From assembly GCA_949318235.1 (NCBI GenBank), contig OX439127.1, positions 753,462-817,461 on the forward strand: a stretch of 64,000 nt of DNA, written 5' to 3'. The position numbers and the translations under genes were made by a program. The stretch comes from Ecdyonurus torrentis (Eukaryota; Arthropoda; Insecta; Ephemeroptera; Heptageniidae). The notes under the pieces are model-generated. The model had not been told where the DNA came from, did no database searches, and was given only the letters and a program-made list of their open reading frames with translations. This document shows positions 1 through 10,828 of the stretch, in pieces; positions within the stretch are counted from its first letter, which is position 1; each line of letters opens with the position of its first letter.

Positions 1-180
1 AATATGCACAAATTAGTATGACAATGATGTGCGTGTTGCATAAATCGAAATTTCTGAGCACTGCTACGGGGCTACTATTGGGTTTTCAGACAGATTAAGT
101 TATTTATGTAATTCCCAACAATTTGTTTTGTGATAAATGTTTATGTTTTTCTCTGGTCTAGTCCTTTCATTGCATATGTG
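1..180 (+). repeat. Dispersed repeat R1, copy 1 (cut by window edge)
   Basis: This stretch resembles 25935-26230 and 62951-63180, all in the same orientation. Shared landmarks are ATGCAAAAATTAGTATGA-like, GTTGCATAAAT-like and TCTCTGGTCTAGTCCTTTC-like segments. Copies 1 and 2 both lie beside transposase remnants (copy 1 before the one at 737-3142, copy 2 after the one at 26374-28278), so R1 may be a terminal or subterminal part of a DNA transposon. That role is inferred. Confidence 0.6.
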
Positions 181-736
181 CTTCATTTATTATTCACATT
201 TTGAATACTGATTACTTTTATGGCATAGCTAGAATTATCAAATTTTCCAATGAAGCATTGCAAATTTTTTCCTTTTTTTTTTAAATAGACAAAACATATA
301 AGGTGGAAAATCAGGTACAAGAGATTTGACTAAGTTAATTGTAAATAATAAAAATCTGAAATTTTGCACATGTTAACATTATAGGTATAGGTATTTTCTA
401 AAATCTAAAAATTTTCGGAGGTCACCATGATATATTTAAATTATGATTTTTCAAAATTTTAGTCTTATAAGAGCCCATGTTGATAATTTCATAAATTTTG
501 TTCCTATCTCATCTCATTTTTACGAATTCTGAAAATTTTTATTAACTGTTATTATTATTGAAGGGCATCATAAAGTTTCTTTTATTTTGATATAAAAGCC
601 ATCTGAATACGACTCTTAATAAAGCACGGGTAAAACTGTTTTAATATTTGATTATTATTGTTATTACATTTTAATTCTGATTTTTAGGTGGAATTTTACA
701 AAGAAATCCAGTTGATAACAGAGAGGAGTTTCCGTC
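181..736. other. AT-rich interval, nothing recognised
   Basis: There is no open frame of note, no repeat shared with the rest of the window and no RNA-like fold that I can see. It may be the 5' non-coding part of the decayed transposon that follows. Confidence 0.4.
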
Positions 737-3142
737 ATGCAGCCATGTAACAGCATGTCATCAGCATCTACCGAAGCATCGAATAAAATTATTGATGTTG
801 CATTTAATGTAATAGCAGGTAATGAAAGTGATAAGGATAATGAATCAGGTAATAGTGATAGCGAAGCAGATGGTTTTGCTCACAACTATAATCCTTTTAA
901 GTCCCTAAGTAAATTTTTACAAAAAGATTTTTAGAATGAACATTTAAATCATAGCGTTAATCCAGCAGAAATTATTATGATGCTACTAACACTAAGTATT
1001 AATCATGATCTGACATTGAGCGCAACAATGGACATAATAACTATTATTAATTTTATATGTTGCTGTAATTTATTACCAAAAACTTGATACTTGTTCAAAA
1101 AGCTTTTTAATACTTCAATTGGTACTGAAATTCATTTGTTCTGCGAGGATTGCAGACATTACTTAGGTAAACAAGGTACTCCTGGAATAAACAATTGCAC
1201 AAATTGCGAGAAAGAAAACAATGTGGAGGGATATAAATATGGTTACACTTTTCTGACTTTGGACATAAAATCACAATTGCAAGATATCCTTTCAAACAGT
1301 AAATGTGAATTTAATTTCAATTCACCTTTTGATGCAACAGTTTTTAATGATATAAACTTCGGTTCTATGCATCGAAAAAATGTACCAAAAAGTGAATTGT
1401 ATCAATACATTAGTTTCACATTCAACGTTGATAGTACATCTATCTCTAAGGACTCCAGGACTAGTATAACTCCTATTAACTTGATGATAAATGAGCTAGA
1501 TTTGTTATCATGGAGATAACATTTAATTCTTGCAGGAGCTTGGTACGATAAAAATAAACCACGAAACGATGTCTTCCTCAAACTTTTTACTGATACTTTT
1601 AACATCTTACGTGACGTTGGAGTTAAACTAAAAGTCAATGAACATATAAAGACTTTTAAATTACTAACAGTATGTTGTTGTGTAGATACTGTAGCTAGAG
1701 CTCCACTTCAAGTTTAGTTTAATTGGCGTTAATGGCTATTATTGTTGCAGGTGGTGTGAATTGAAGGGTAGTATAGAAAGAAGTACGGTTAAACAAAACT
1801 TGGAAAGCCCTGCTCCACTAGAAAGAACAGAGGAGACATTTAGAGAATGGTATATTAAATATGCTAATGGGGAACGCAGACAGAGTGTAAAGGCGTTACA
1901 AGTGTAACACTTTTAATAAATTTAATGTCTTTTAACATGATATGGGGGTTTACACCAGACTATCTACATTGCGTACTATTAGGAGTGGTAAAACGGTTTC
2001 TAGGGCTTTGGCAGACTGAAAAAAGTAATAATAGTTTTTATATTAGTTCTCCAAGACAAGTGTCAGCCATTGATAGGTTATTAGGTCAGGTTAAGTACCC
2101 ACATTGTCTTAAAAGAGCACCTGTTCCGTTAAAAAAAGGAAAGTAATGAAAGAAAGTGAATTAGAAAATTGGCTCTTATATTACTGTGTACCAATGTTAA
2201 AAGGAATATTAGCAGATAAATTTGTTTATCATTGGAAATTACTACTTTGTGCTATTAGTATTCTCTTGCAGGAATCTATTACAATAATCAATATAAACAA
2301 GGCTGAGTTATTATTAGTGAGGTTTTTTTATTTTATTGACGAGTTGTACAGCGATTTTGAAATGACTTATAATGTCCACCAACTTTTGCATCATGCTGAG
2401 AGCTGTCGCCGATGGGGCCCATTATAGACGCATACAGCTTTTCCTTTTGAGTCTGGCCTCAGAAAAGCTAAACGTATACTTAAAGCAAACCAAGGCGTTC
2501 CACAACAAATTGTAAGAAATTTAGAGATGAATAGAGCTTTACAATTTGTTATACGTACAAATGAGATGACTGACGAGGTGCTCAATATTTGTAAAGATAT
2601 TAAAAGCTTTCAATTAGGAACTTGTTACTTATCACATTCAGAAGAAACTCTTTTAAATGTTGTATGTGACTTTACAATGCCTACTATTCCTATTTTTGGT
2701 TTGCCAATAAACTATACCTACATAGAGTTTGAAAAATTAGTAAAAGACAGTATTGTTTACAGAAAAAAAAGTGAAAAAGACAATAAAAACAGATGACTCG
2801 TATGTTAGACTAAAAGATGGTACATTTGCTCGCATTATGCATGTTTTAATTTCACACACAAGTAAGGAATGCTTCATGATATTACAAGAAATTATTTGTA
2901 ATGAGGAACCTGACTTAATTTACATGAAAAGAGTGTTAAATTCTGGTAGAGAATTTGCAATTAAATTTAATGAAAAATATAATTCAGCAATAAAAATTAA
3001 AATTGATAATACAATTGCATACATTAGTAGTATACAAAAAATCATTACATACCTAACTTATAAAAATAATAGAAAACATAATTATAAAATAAATATTTAT
3101 ACCCATGGAATTATAAAATTATATAAAATTATGAAATTATAA
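737..3142 (+). pseudogene. Decayed CACTA/En-Spm-like transposase
   Basis: Pieces of one long transposase-like protein appear in order on the + strand, in changing frames and with stops between them. Residues from 1091-1519 show two CxxC pairs (CEDC, CTNC), followed by a segment typical of large animal transposases annotated as En-Spm/CACTA-like, FNVDSTSISKDS. An ILAGAWYDKNKP-like stretch follows at about 1530-1560, then a cysteine stretch (VCCCVDTVARAP) at about 1670-1710. At 1925-2146 comes DYLHCVLLGVVKRFLGLW, the family hallmark corresponding to MHCVLLGV. The tail at 2146-2427, 2527-2796 and 2753-3142 includes YNVHQLLHHAESCRRWGPL, equivalent to the usual NxHxLxHL..V..WGPLW motif. At least four frameshifts or stops mean it cannot make an active protein. 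The superfamily name rests on remembered motifs, not on a search; that it is a transposase remnant is fairly sure. Confidence 0.65.
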
Positions 3143-3331
3143 CAAGCATTTGTTTAATACTTATTAGTGCTATTGATTAAAATTGTATTGTTGTGCATGC
3201 TTTTAGCATAAAAATAATTAACTTTTAAATTAATAACTGCTGTTTTGTAAATAAATATAAAACATAAAAAATTAGTTTATTTTATGCATTCTGTATTTTG
3301 GGTAGATTAGACTATATATCACAAAACACAT

Positions 3332-3338
3332 GACGGGC
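3332..3338. repeat. Left target-site duplication of element A
   Basis: GACGGGC stands directly before the left inverted repeat and again directly after the right one (6961-6967), so the duplication is 7 bp and perfect. Confidence 0.8.
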
Positions 3339-3588
3339 AGCGAATATCCAAAACGTACCCAGTAAGTGCAAATAGTTACTTTTTTCATCACTGGCGGCTC
3401 GTGGCAGCACTTGGCGCATGCGCGCGAAGGTCGTTTAAACTATCTGAGCACCTTGCACACAGGGTTACTTATGCAAATATAATTTGATGGGTACCTTTTT
3501 TCTCTTATACTTGTAAAGCTGCGGTTAATTTTTTTAAATTTAAAAAAAATACAGTACATTTCTAGTTTTTATTTTTTTTTTCTAAATC

Positions 3589-3602
3589 TGATTATTGTTT
3601 TA
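3589..3602. repeat. Target-site duplication of the LINE (one side)
   Basis: TGATTATTGTTTTA recurs exactly at 6079-6092, on the other side of the LINE. The unoccupied sequence of element B near 8790-8810 reads continuously through the corresponding place, which confirms the insertion point. Confidence 0.85.
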
Positions 3603-6078
3603 TTATTTATTTATTAAACACCAAGGTGTACTTATACATATTTATATACATATTTATATAGGTCTACATTTTTGCATATTGACTTAATGATAGGGTCCGA
3701 GATGGACAATGAAGTAAGTGGTACCTGGTACATAGGCCACTACATAATACACATACACATTTATCATTACACTCCTGATATTCTTTAATTTGACAGATTA
3801 CATGGTGGAAACCATGCACCGCATAACGGGTAAAAACATGCCTGTCTGTACAGTTTGGGCCTTTCCACCCATTAATATTATTAATATTAAATGCAGGGGT
3901 ATTATAGAAGGCCAGGCTGATATCTTCAGTTTTACTTAGTCTATCCTTAACAAATTTAATGTAATTATCTGTTTTTAACAATTTAAATTTCACTTGTAGT
4001 TCCGTTACAAATAACTCCTCCCCTGCTAGCTCGTAAACCAGCCTTGACGACGTAAATTTTGACAAGCAAAGTATCCGTTTTAAGTACCGAGACTTAACAG
4101 ATTCTAGATTTTTGAAGTCTGTTATAGACATAAATGACCAGAAAATTTCAATGCCGTACGAAGCAACTGGAGAGATTTTCAGGTGAAACAGTTTAATAGC
4201 TGTTTCCAAAGATAACGAATTTAGATTTGAGATAGCGAATGAAGATGACAATGCATTTCGACAGCGTTCTTTGATATGTTTAGAGAAAGATTTCCCCGTC
4301 TGTTGCATAATAACCCCCAGATAATTAAAAGAATTTACAAACTCTATCTTTTCTCCATTACAAGTTATTACATCTGACTTTGCTAAAGGGCCACCTCTCC
4401 TGAATTTTACAATTTTTGTTTTCGTAGCATTAATTTTTAATCCATTCAGATTAGCCCATTCAATAAGTTTGTCTAGAATTTTTTGAAGTTTTACAATATT
4501 ATTACAAATAATAGCGATATCATCTGCATAGATGCTGATAAAGATATCAGGATCATTACAGATAAGGTCAACTAAAATGTCCAAGATGTCATGTGTGAGG
4601 AGGTTATATAAGAGGGGGCTACTCGGACCACCCTGTAGAACTCCGTTACTCTGCAAGATTGGGTCAGATAAAACTAAGCCATCGTTGATTATCACAAAAT
4701 TGACTTCAAGCAACATGGCAATAGAAATTAATTATTCTTTAGGCAGTTTTCTAGTATTGATGAGCTTATGCATTAACAATTTTCTATCCACCATGTCAAA
4801 TGCTTTCAAGAAATCAATAAAAATTACATAAGCATGGCCTGCTGGAACTGAGACTGCTTTTAGAATATGATCATGCAAGTATCTAACAGCTTGAATTGTG
4901 GATTTCCCAGGCATAAACCCAAACTGTACATCAGGGATTAAATTACGAGTTAAATTAAAAACTTTAGTACATGTAAGCTTATCAAACATTTTTAACATAA
5001 TAAGACAATTAGCAATACCCCTGTATGAATTTGTATCCAAAATATTACCTTTGCCTTTGTATAATACAGATATCAGCGATGTTTTCCATTCTACAGGTAG
5101 TTTTCTATTTTTAATACAAAGATTTAACAAGTCTGCAATATATGATGAACTACATTGCATGCTAAACGCTGCAATGTGTTCTTTAGTGATACAATCTGGA
5201 CCAGGAGACTTATTGTTTTTCATCTTCTTAAGAGTCAGATCCACATCTACATTATTAATAACATCGTATAATGAATTACAAGATATATAGTTTGCATCAA
5301 CAAATTCACACAAATTAAGGGATTGGGAATTCAAAACATTGTTATTATTGAGAATAGATTTGAAGTGTGTTTCCCATTTATCCATTGGAATTGGACATTG
5401 CAATTTTTTAACCCTGTCCTTCTTTAAATAGGTATATGGAGTATTTTCTGCAGCGATGACTAATTTCCTCTCTATTTCTTCTCTATATAATTTAATTTTT
5501 GTTTGAATCAAATTTTTATATTCCTTTTTAACAATAGCAAAGTGCTTTAAAAGGTCCTGGTCTCTAAATTTAATTTGCTTTAGTTTGTGTAAAATATACA
5601 AGGAGTATTTTTTCAGTTGATATAACTCATGATTGAACCATGGTTTAGACTTTCTACTATATAATTTTTTAGGGACTGCTGAGTATACAATAATTGATTG
5701 CAATAACTTATGGATTCCATCGATATTTTGATCTTCAAATAGTTTATTTAACAATATAAAATTTTGTTCATACATAATATTTAATCTCTGAAGATCTAAG
5801 ATGTTTGAGAGTTTATGTTAATTAGCAATTTGAACGGGTATGCTCTTACCATTACAAGTTAAGTTAAAAATTAAAGGGAGATGTTTACGTAAAGTTGTTG
5901 CAGATAAGGATGGAAAAACAACTGATGTATTTTTAAATTTTGACGGGTCATAAAATAATAAATCAATGGTACTGGATCCATTATGAGAAACATAAGTTTT
6001 ATCTTGAGGCGAGTTAAGTAACACCAGATTAATCGTACCCATCAATTCACTGAGAGCCTTTCCCTTCTCATTGATTAT
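3603..6078 (-). mobile_element. 5'-truncated non-LTR retrotransposon (LINE)
   Basis: This is a LINE on the minus strand with 14-bp target duplications. Its 3' end carries a short AATAAATAAATAA tail, and its 5' end is cut off within the endonuclease domain. The truncation, the tail and the variable-length duplication are the standard outcome of target-primed reverse transcription. It sits inside element A and is therefore younger than that element. Confidence 0.92.
3664..6045 (-). pseudogene. LINE ORF2: endonuclease end, reverse transcriptase, CCHC tail
   Basis: One frame runs the whole length, broken by only two in-frame TAA stops (near 5818 and at 4732-4734). In order it shows the C-terminal end of an APE-type endonuclease (HNGSSTIDLLF); a reverse transcriptase with motif KSPGPDCI, FIDFLKAFD carrying the first catalytic Asp, NGVLQGGPSSPLLYNLL, and the YADDIAI catalytic box; then a thumb and a C-terminal zinc-knuckle-like run CVCVLCSGLCTRYHLLHC. 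The family resembles jockey/I-type elements, but the exact clade cannot be set by eye. The protein would reverse-transcribe its own RNA at nicked chromosomal DNA. The N-terminal endonuclease is largely missing and the stops inactivate the copy. The otherwise unbroken frame suggests a fairly recent insertion. Confidence 0.92.
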
Positions 6079-6092
6079 TGATTATTGTTTTA
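6079..6092. repeat. Target-site duplication of the LINE (other side)
   Basis: Exact repeat of TGATTATTGTTTTA seen at 3589-3602. The 5'-truncated end of the LINE abuts it. Confidence 0.85.
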
Positions 6093-6967
6093 ATATGTGT
6101 AAAGAGAAATAAAAATATATCATAAAATATATAATTTTTACTGTATGTTGACAAAAATTCTTTGCAAAATCTTTTTTGTATTACTTGATAGTAAAGCAAA
6201 AAAAAAAACAAAAAAAAACTTACCTCTTAAATTATTATTTGAAGAAAAATATAAATTATTTACTATATAAACCAATGCATGAATGCAATAAAAACAAATA
6301 ATAAATTTTAAGTATAATTTTACATTGATCTAACCTAAACAAAGACACATCCACTCACTTCATTTACGGAAGAAAAACTAAATGTTAGTGGAATGAGTCA
6401 AACAGGTAACAAGGGGAATATTGGACTTTGATTTCTGTTTTTTTTTTTTCTCCCCCTTTCTAAATACATACATCAGGTTAAAGTTTAATATCAGTAAAGA
6501 TTATTCGCATTTATGTACTTTAAAAAAAATTAATAGTATGAAATATAAAAAAGAAATTTAGGATTTTTTTTTTTTTTTGCTTTTTTTATTGAATATTATT
6601 AGATATTAGAAAAATAATAAAAGTAAGAATAAAAGTAATAGAAATCTAATTATATTAAAAAAATTTAAACTAAATATGCAAACGACTTTGATTAACCAAA
6701 CTAGCAAACTACACATATTTTCTTTCTCCTATTTATTATTATTTTAAATTAATAACTTATTCATAATATGATGAAAAAAGTTTCTATAATATGAAAAAAA
6801 AAGGTACTTATCAAATTATATTTGCATAAGTAACCCTGTGTGCAAGGTTGCTCAGACAGTTTAAACTGCCTTCGCGCGCATGCGCCAAGTGCTGCCACGA
6901 GCCGCCAGTGGCGAAAAAAGTAACTATTTGCACTTACTGGGTACGTTTTGGATATTCGCTGACGGGC

Positions 6968-8470
6968 ACTAACAAAAAAAAACTTTAGTTCTTTTCAAAA
7001 TCTAACTGTAGCTCTGAAGTATAGTGATCAGAAAATTTAAATTTCATTTTTCTAACGGCATGAACTTTACTGTATTTACGAGCTTTCTTGTGGGGCTAAA
7101 TTAACATTCTGGTAAAAATTGTCATCAGTTTAGATAATCCTATTTCGAGTTTATTTATTAAAAATCAATTGTTGTTTTATGTGGTTTCATATTGCATTCA
7201 GATTTTGCTAAACTGAACTAAAAAATTATTTTTTTTAAATATAAATTATTATATGTGTAAAATTACCATTGTATAATATATATTTATAGGAAATAACTGG
7301 ACAATTGGGAAAATTATATGTATATTACTATATATTTAGTGTAGTTATTATTAAAAATCTAATACAAATAAAAAAATTCCTTCAAATAAAAATGTTTGAA
7401 GGTTTGCTTGCCAAATATATAAAAAAAAGCATTTTAATTTACCAAAAAAATGATTAAACTTTGATTAATTTACGTCTATGTGATTACTTACAATGTTAAT
7501 ATTTATACCTGTGCAGTTTTTAAAAGATATCGGAAACGAATAGAATTAAACCAACATACTTTTTAAATTTATATTATATTATACTTTGCAGTTAAGTTTA
7601 GTTTTAAGGAGTTCATACTTATGTTATGCTTATAATTTTGTATCGGTTACATATTTTATCGTAACTTTTATGTGTTATTTTATTTTGTATCAAAATACTT
7701 CTAATTATTATTTCTTACTAACGTTAAGCAATTTTTATTATTTTTATTAAAATCTTAATTCTATAGTTTTTATCTGTTTTTTTTTTATACTTATAATTAT
7801 TGCATTGTATTTTGGTGTGTGCTGGTGTTTTTAACAATAAAAAGATAAAATATTTCCAAAAATGTTTTATGATTTCATTTCCAACATTTTTAAATCCAAA
7901 GTATATTTTTAAAAATATGTAAATAAAAATGGCCAATAAATATGCTTATAAGACAAATCTGCATTAAGGCTACATAACTAAATAATTTGCAGAGAGAACA
8001 ATTGCTGCTACGGAATATACTTAAAAGTTTAGACTTTTTAATTATATTATACACAATAAAATTAACCACGTGACTGAAAAAAGTATTAACAAAAACATAG
8101 ATTAAGCAATTAAAGAAAAAATTTGTGGTGCAAAAACAGTAAGAAAAAAAAATATTAAAAAAGTAATTAAAGAATTAAAATTTGATATCTCTTGAGACCT
8201 TAAACAATTTTACTTTCCTTCAGTCAAAAAAAACTTGTAAGAAAACTCGTCTGATAAGTAATTGATATTTTCTGATACGAAAGTTTTGTTTCGTAATAGA
8301 ATTTTTCATTTCTTATAAGCAATATTCATTTCGTATCAGAAATTATCTTTTCCGACCAGAATTTCTCTATTTCTACCAGAAATTTGCATTTTGCGTAAGA
8401 AATTAAGGTTTGGTATAAGAATTTAGAGGTTCTGGTAATAAATATGAATATGAACTTTCAGAAATTTTTA
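6968..8470. other. AT-rich interval without genes; weak minisatellite near its end
   Basis: No gene or RNA fold is visible. At about 8250-8430 a degenerate unit of roughly 28 bp containing AGAAATT recurs six or so times, an old minisatellite. The rest is A+T-rich single-copy-looking sequence. Confidence 0.4.
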
Positions 8471-8473
8471 AAA

Positions 8474-8488
8474 TGATATATATATATA

Positions 8489-8568
<80 letters not shown>
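8474..8568. repeat. (TA)n microsatellite
   Basis: A nearly pure TA array directly upstream of element B. Confidence 0.97.
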
Positions 8569-8571
<3 letters not shown>

Positions 8572-8902
8572 TACGTATTGACTGGTAGCGAATATCCAAA
8601 ACGTACCCAGTAAGTACAAATAGTTACTTGTTTCGCCACTAGCGGCTCGTGGCAGCACTTGGCGGATGCGCGCGAAGGTAGTTTAAACTGTCTGAGCAAC
8701 CTTGCACACAGGTAACTTATGCAAATATTATTTGATGGGTACTTTTTTTTATTTTATAATTGTTAATTTTTTTTTCATTTTTTTTTTCTAAATTTGATTT
8801 TTTTAATATTTGTAAAGGGAAATAAGAATATATGTCATAAAATATACAATGTTTACTGTGTATTGACAAAAATTTTATGCAAAATATTTTTTATATTACG
8901 TA

Positions 8903-9022
8903 CAGCTCTGGCCAAAAGTTCCCGAACGGGGCAGCGGCGGCCGCTGCGTTTTATCATAAAGATAACATAGTGTGGTTGCGGGTTGCCTATACAAATCGTT
9001 CGGGAACTTTTGGCCAGAGCTG
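8903..9022. mobile_element. 120-bp Tc1/mariner-type MITE, copy 1
   Basis: The ends CAGCTCTGGCCAAAAGTTCC are inverted at the other end, and TA lies on both sides (8901-8902, 9023-9024), the target duplication of Tc1/mariner elements. The centre is GC-rich (GGCGGCCGC). A 120-bp copy at 54124-54243 differs at about nine positions, and a decayed one lies at 63382-63479. Confidence 0.9.
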
Positions 9023-9598
9023 TACATTTGTTAGAACAGTAAAGAAAAAAAATAATAATAATATAACAATAAAATAAACACTAACCTCTATACTTAATAT
9101 TTAAAGAAAAATATAAATCAGTTACTATAAAAGCTAATAAAATTAAAACAAATAAAATCTTTTGAGTAAAATTTTAATTTTACACAAAGACACATCCACT
9201 CACTTCACTGACGGAAGAAAAACTAAACTTCAGTGAAATGAGTCAAACAGGTAACAAGGGGAATCTATATTGGACTTTGATTTTTTTTTTAATTTTCTTC
9301 CCCTTTCTAAATTTCTAGATACCATACATCAGGTTAAAGTTGAAATTCAAATTAGATAATCAGTATTAATACTTCATGAAAATATAATGGTATGAAATAC
9401 AAGAAAAATATTTAGGACTTAATTATTATTAATGATTATTTTTTATTATTATTATTTTTTGTTATATATATTAAATACTGCTTATGACTACGCCATGACT
9501 GCTTAGCAGTTTAAACTGTCGCGCCAACGAAGGCACGCGCATGGCAAGCAGCGAAAGCTGACTATATATGAGCAGTGAATGATGTTGGATTGGAAGGA

Positions 9599-9670
9599 GT
9601 CTCGGTAGCGTAATGGTTAACGCACTGGTCTGGGAAACCAAAGATCCGGGTTCGAGTCCCGGTCGAGCCG
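9599..9670 (+). tRNA. tRNA-like gene, anticodon apparently GGG
   Basis: A cloverleaf can be folded by hand. The acceptor stem GTCTCGG/TCGAGCC has one mismatch, the D stem is GCGT/ACGC, and the anticodon stem CTGGT/ACCAA has a weak first pair and a seven-base loop CTGGGAA, giving anticodon GGG. The T stem CCGGG/CCCGG encloses TTCGAGT. Box A (TAGCGTAATGGT) and box B (GGTTCGAGTCC) of the Pol III promoter are intact, and a TTTT run follows within ten bases. GGG would read proline CCC codons, and that anticodon is normally not used in eukaryotes. This is therefore more likely a tRNA-derived SINE head or a mutated tRNA copy than a working tRNA. It lies in a block found in element B but not in A. 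Confidence 0.6.
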
Positions 9671-10354
9671 AATTCCTTTTCAATGTCAGTTTACTGCTTA
9701 TATAACACGGTGTAACACGAAAGCTAAACCCTTTCATTAAAACTACCCGTGTAAAATAGGCGTTAAATTACAAACTTTCATATTATTAGATGTTAGAACA
9801 ATCATCAACGTAAAAGAAATGTAAGTATAGTTAAAAAAATTACATTAAGTACGCAAACGATGACTTTGATTAACTACTACGTACACTACACATAATTTTA
9901 TTTCTTCTTTATTTTTTATTATTTTATTTAAATCAGACAGTTTAAACTACCTTCGCGTGCATGCGCCAAGTGCTGCCCAAGCAGCCAGTGGCGAAAAAAT
10001 AAGTATTTGCACTTACTGGGTACGTTTTGGATATTCGCTGACCAGTAACAGTTTTATTATTAAATACAAGTATTTTTTGTCCTCCTTAATTTATATTTCA
10101 TTAAAATAAATGGTTTCTAGGAAGAGAATTTGAGTAATTTGTGTAATAAAATCAAAAGAGTCAAATTAAAAATGCATATTTTATACTTTTCTTACATTAA
10201 TTATTTTATAGAAAAAAGATTCATGTAGGTCAGAAAGTAGAAAAAAAGTGAAAAAAATAAAAATTAAATTTTTATGCATTAGTTATTTTACTTATTTTTT
10301 TCTTTAAATTTTACTAAAAGTAATATATACGGTAAATTTCAAATACCTTTATAA

Positions 10355-10826
10355 GGTGCAGATTCTGTGTTGTCCTTCACCATTCTCCTCGCATCCTCAA
10401 CCTTTCGTTTCAGCCGTGACTCCCAAGCCTTTAGTCGTGTGGACTTAGTCAATTTTATTTCCAACACCGGAAATGTGTCTACATTGTATTTATAATCCGC
10501 TTATTTAACTAAAACAAAAACTAATGGAAACAACTGTTGTTTTCTGCGAATGCTTGTCTAGCTGAAGTTAGTGTATCTTTCCATACGTCTCCAAATGACT
10601 CATCAGTGAATGAATATGGTTCTAGACGTTAGTTAGAAGTAGCAAGAGGTAAGACTTCTATCTCTGCTTCAATTATTCTGTCTTTAGTAGTTGATGGAAT
10701 ATTGTTAACAATATATTTAATTATTCTTTCTGATAAATGCTGAACTTCTGATAAATCCTCTAAGACATGTTAATTTCCAAAGTACCGGTCCAGTATCTCA
10801 TATATCACTTCCGCATTTATGTTACA
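10355..10826 (-). pseudogene. Unknown broken reading frame, downstream half
   Basis: On the minus strand this reads as protein-like sequence (CNINAEVIYEILDRYFGN, then after a TAA HVLEDLSEVQHLSERIIKYI and IPSTTKDRIIEAEIEVLPLA, then another stop and SFTDESFGDVWKDTLTSA). A further stretch near 10360-10440 gives KAWESRLKRKVEDARRMV, a charged helix of the kind found near the N-terminus of some retroelement proteins. I do not recognise the family. The other half lies at 12053-12167, beyond the decamer element, in the same frame if that element and one TA are removed. Stops show it is dead in any case. Confidence 0.5.
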
Positions 10827-10828
10827 TA

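Larger units (their letters stand above)
3339..6960. mobile_element. Element A: TIR transposon with nested LINE
   Basis: Inverted ends of about 155 bp (3339-3493 and 6806-6960) start with AGCGAATATCCAAAACG and are flanked by perfect 7-bp duplications GACGGGC. Without the LINE (3603-6078) and one copy of its target duplication the element is about 1.1 kb and has no transposase, so it is non-autonomous. A second member (B) lies at 8587-10039, and the two interiors align outside their insertions. The superfamily is not clear from the ends. Confidence 0.85.
8587..10039. mobile_element. Element B: second TIR transposon of the A family
   Basis: It starts and ends with the same AGCGAATATCC inverted repeat as element A. 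Flanks GACTGGT (8580-8586) and GACCAGT (10040-10046) agree at five of seven positions, compatible with a decayed 7-bp target duplication. The right inverted repeat lacks about 75 bp present in A. It lacks the LINE, contains a Tc1-type MITE (8903-9022), and carries a roughly 300-bp block with a tRNA-like gene (about 9472-9775) absent from A. No transposase is encoded. Confidence 0.82.

Noticed and set aside
3664..6045. Reassigned TAA codon as the reason for in-frame stops in the LINE
   Set aside because: The SIX gene and gypsy gag use stops normally and the other elements have frameshifts too; ordinary decay explains it.
8458..8658. Open frame of repeated Tyr-Ile
   Set aside because: It is the (TA)n array read as protein; similar frames at 34275-34529, 59726-59992 and 60775-60963 were dropped for the same reason.
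9471..9737. 88-codon minus-strand frame
   Set aside because: It runs antisense through the tRNA-like gene and has no motif.
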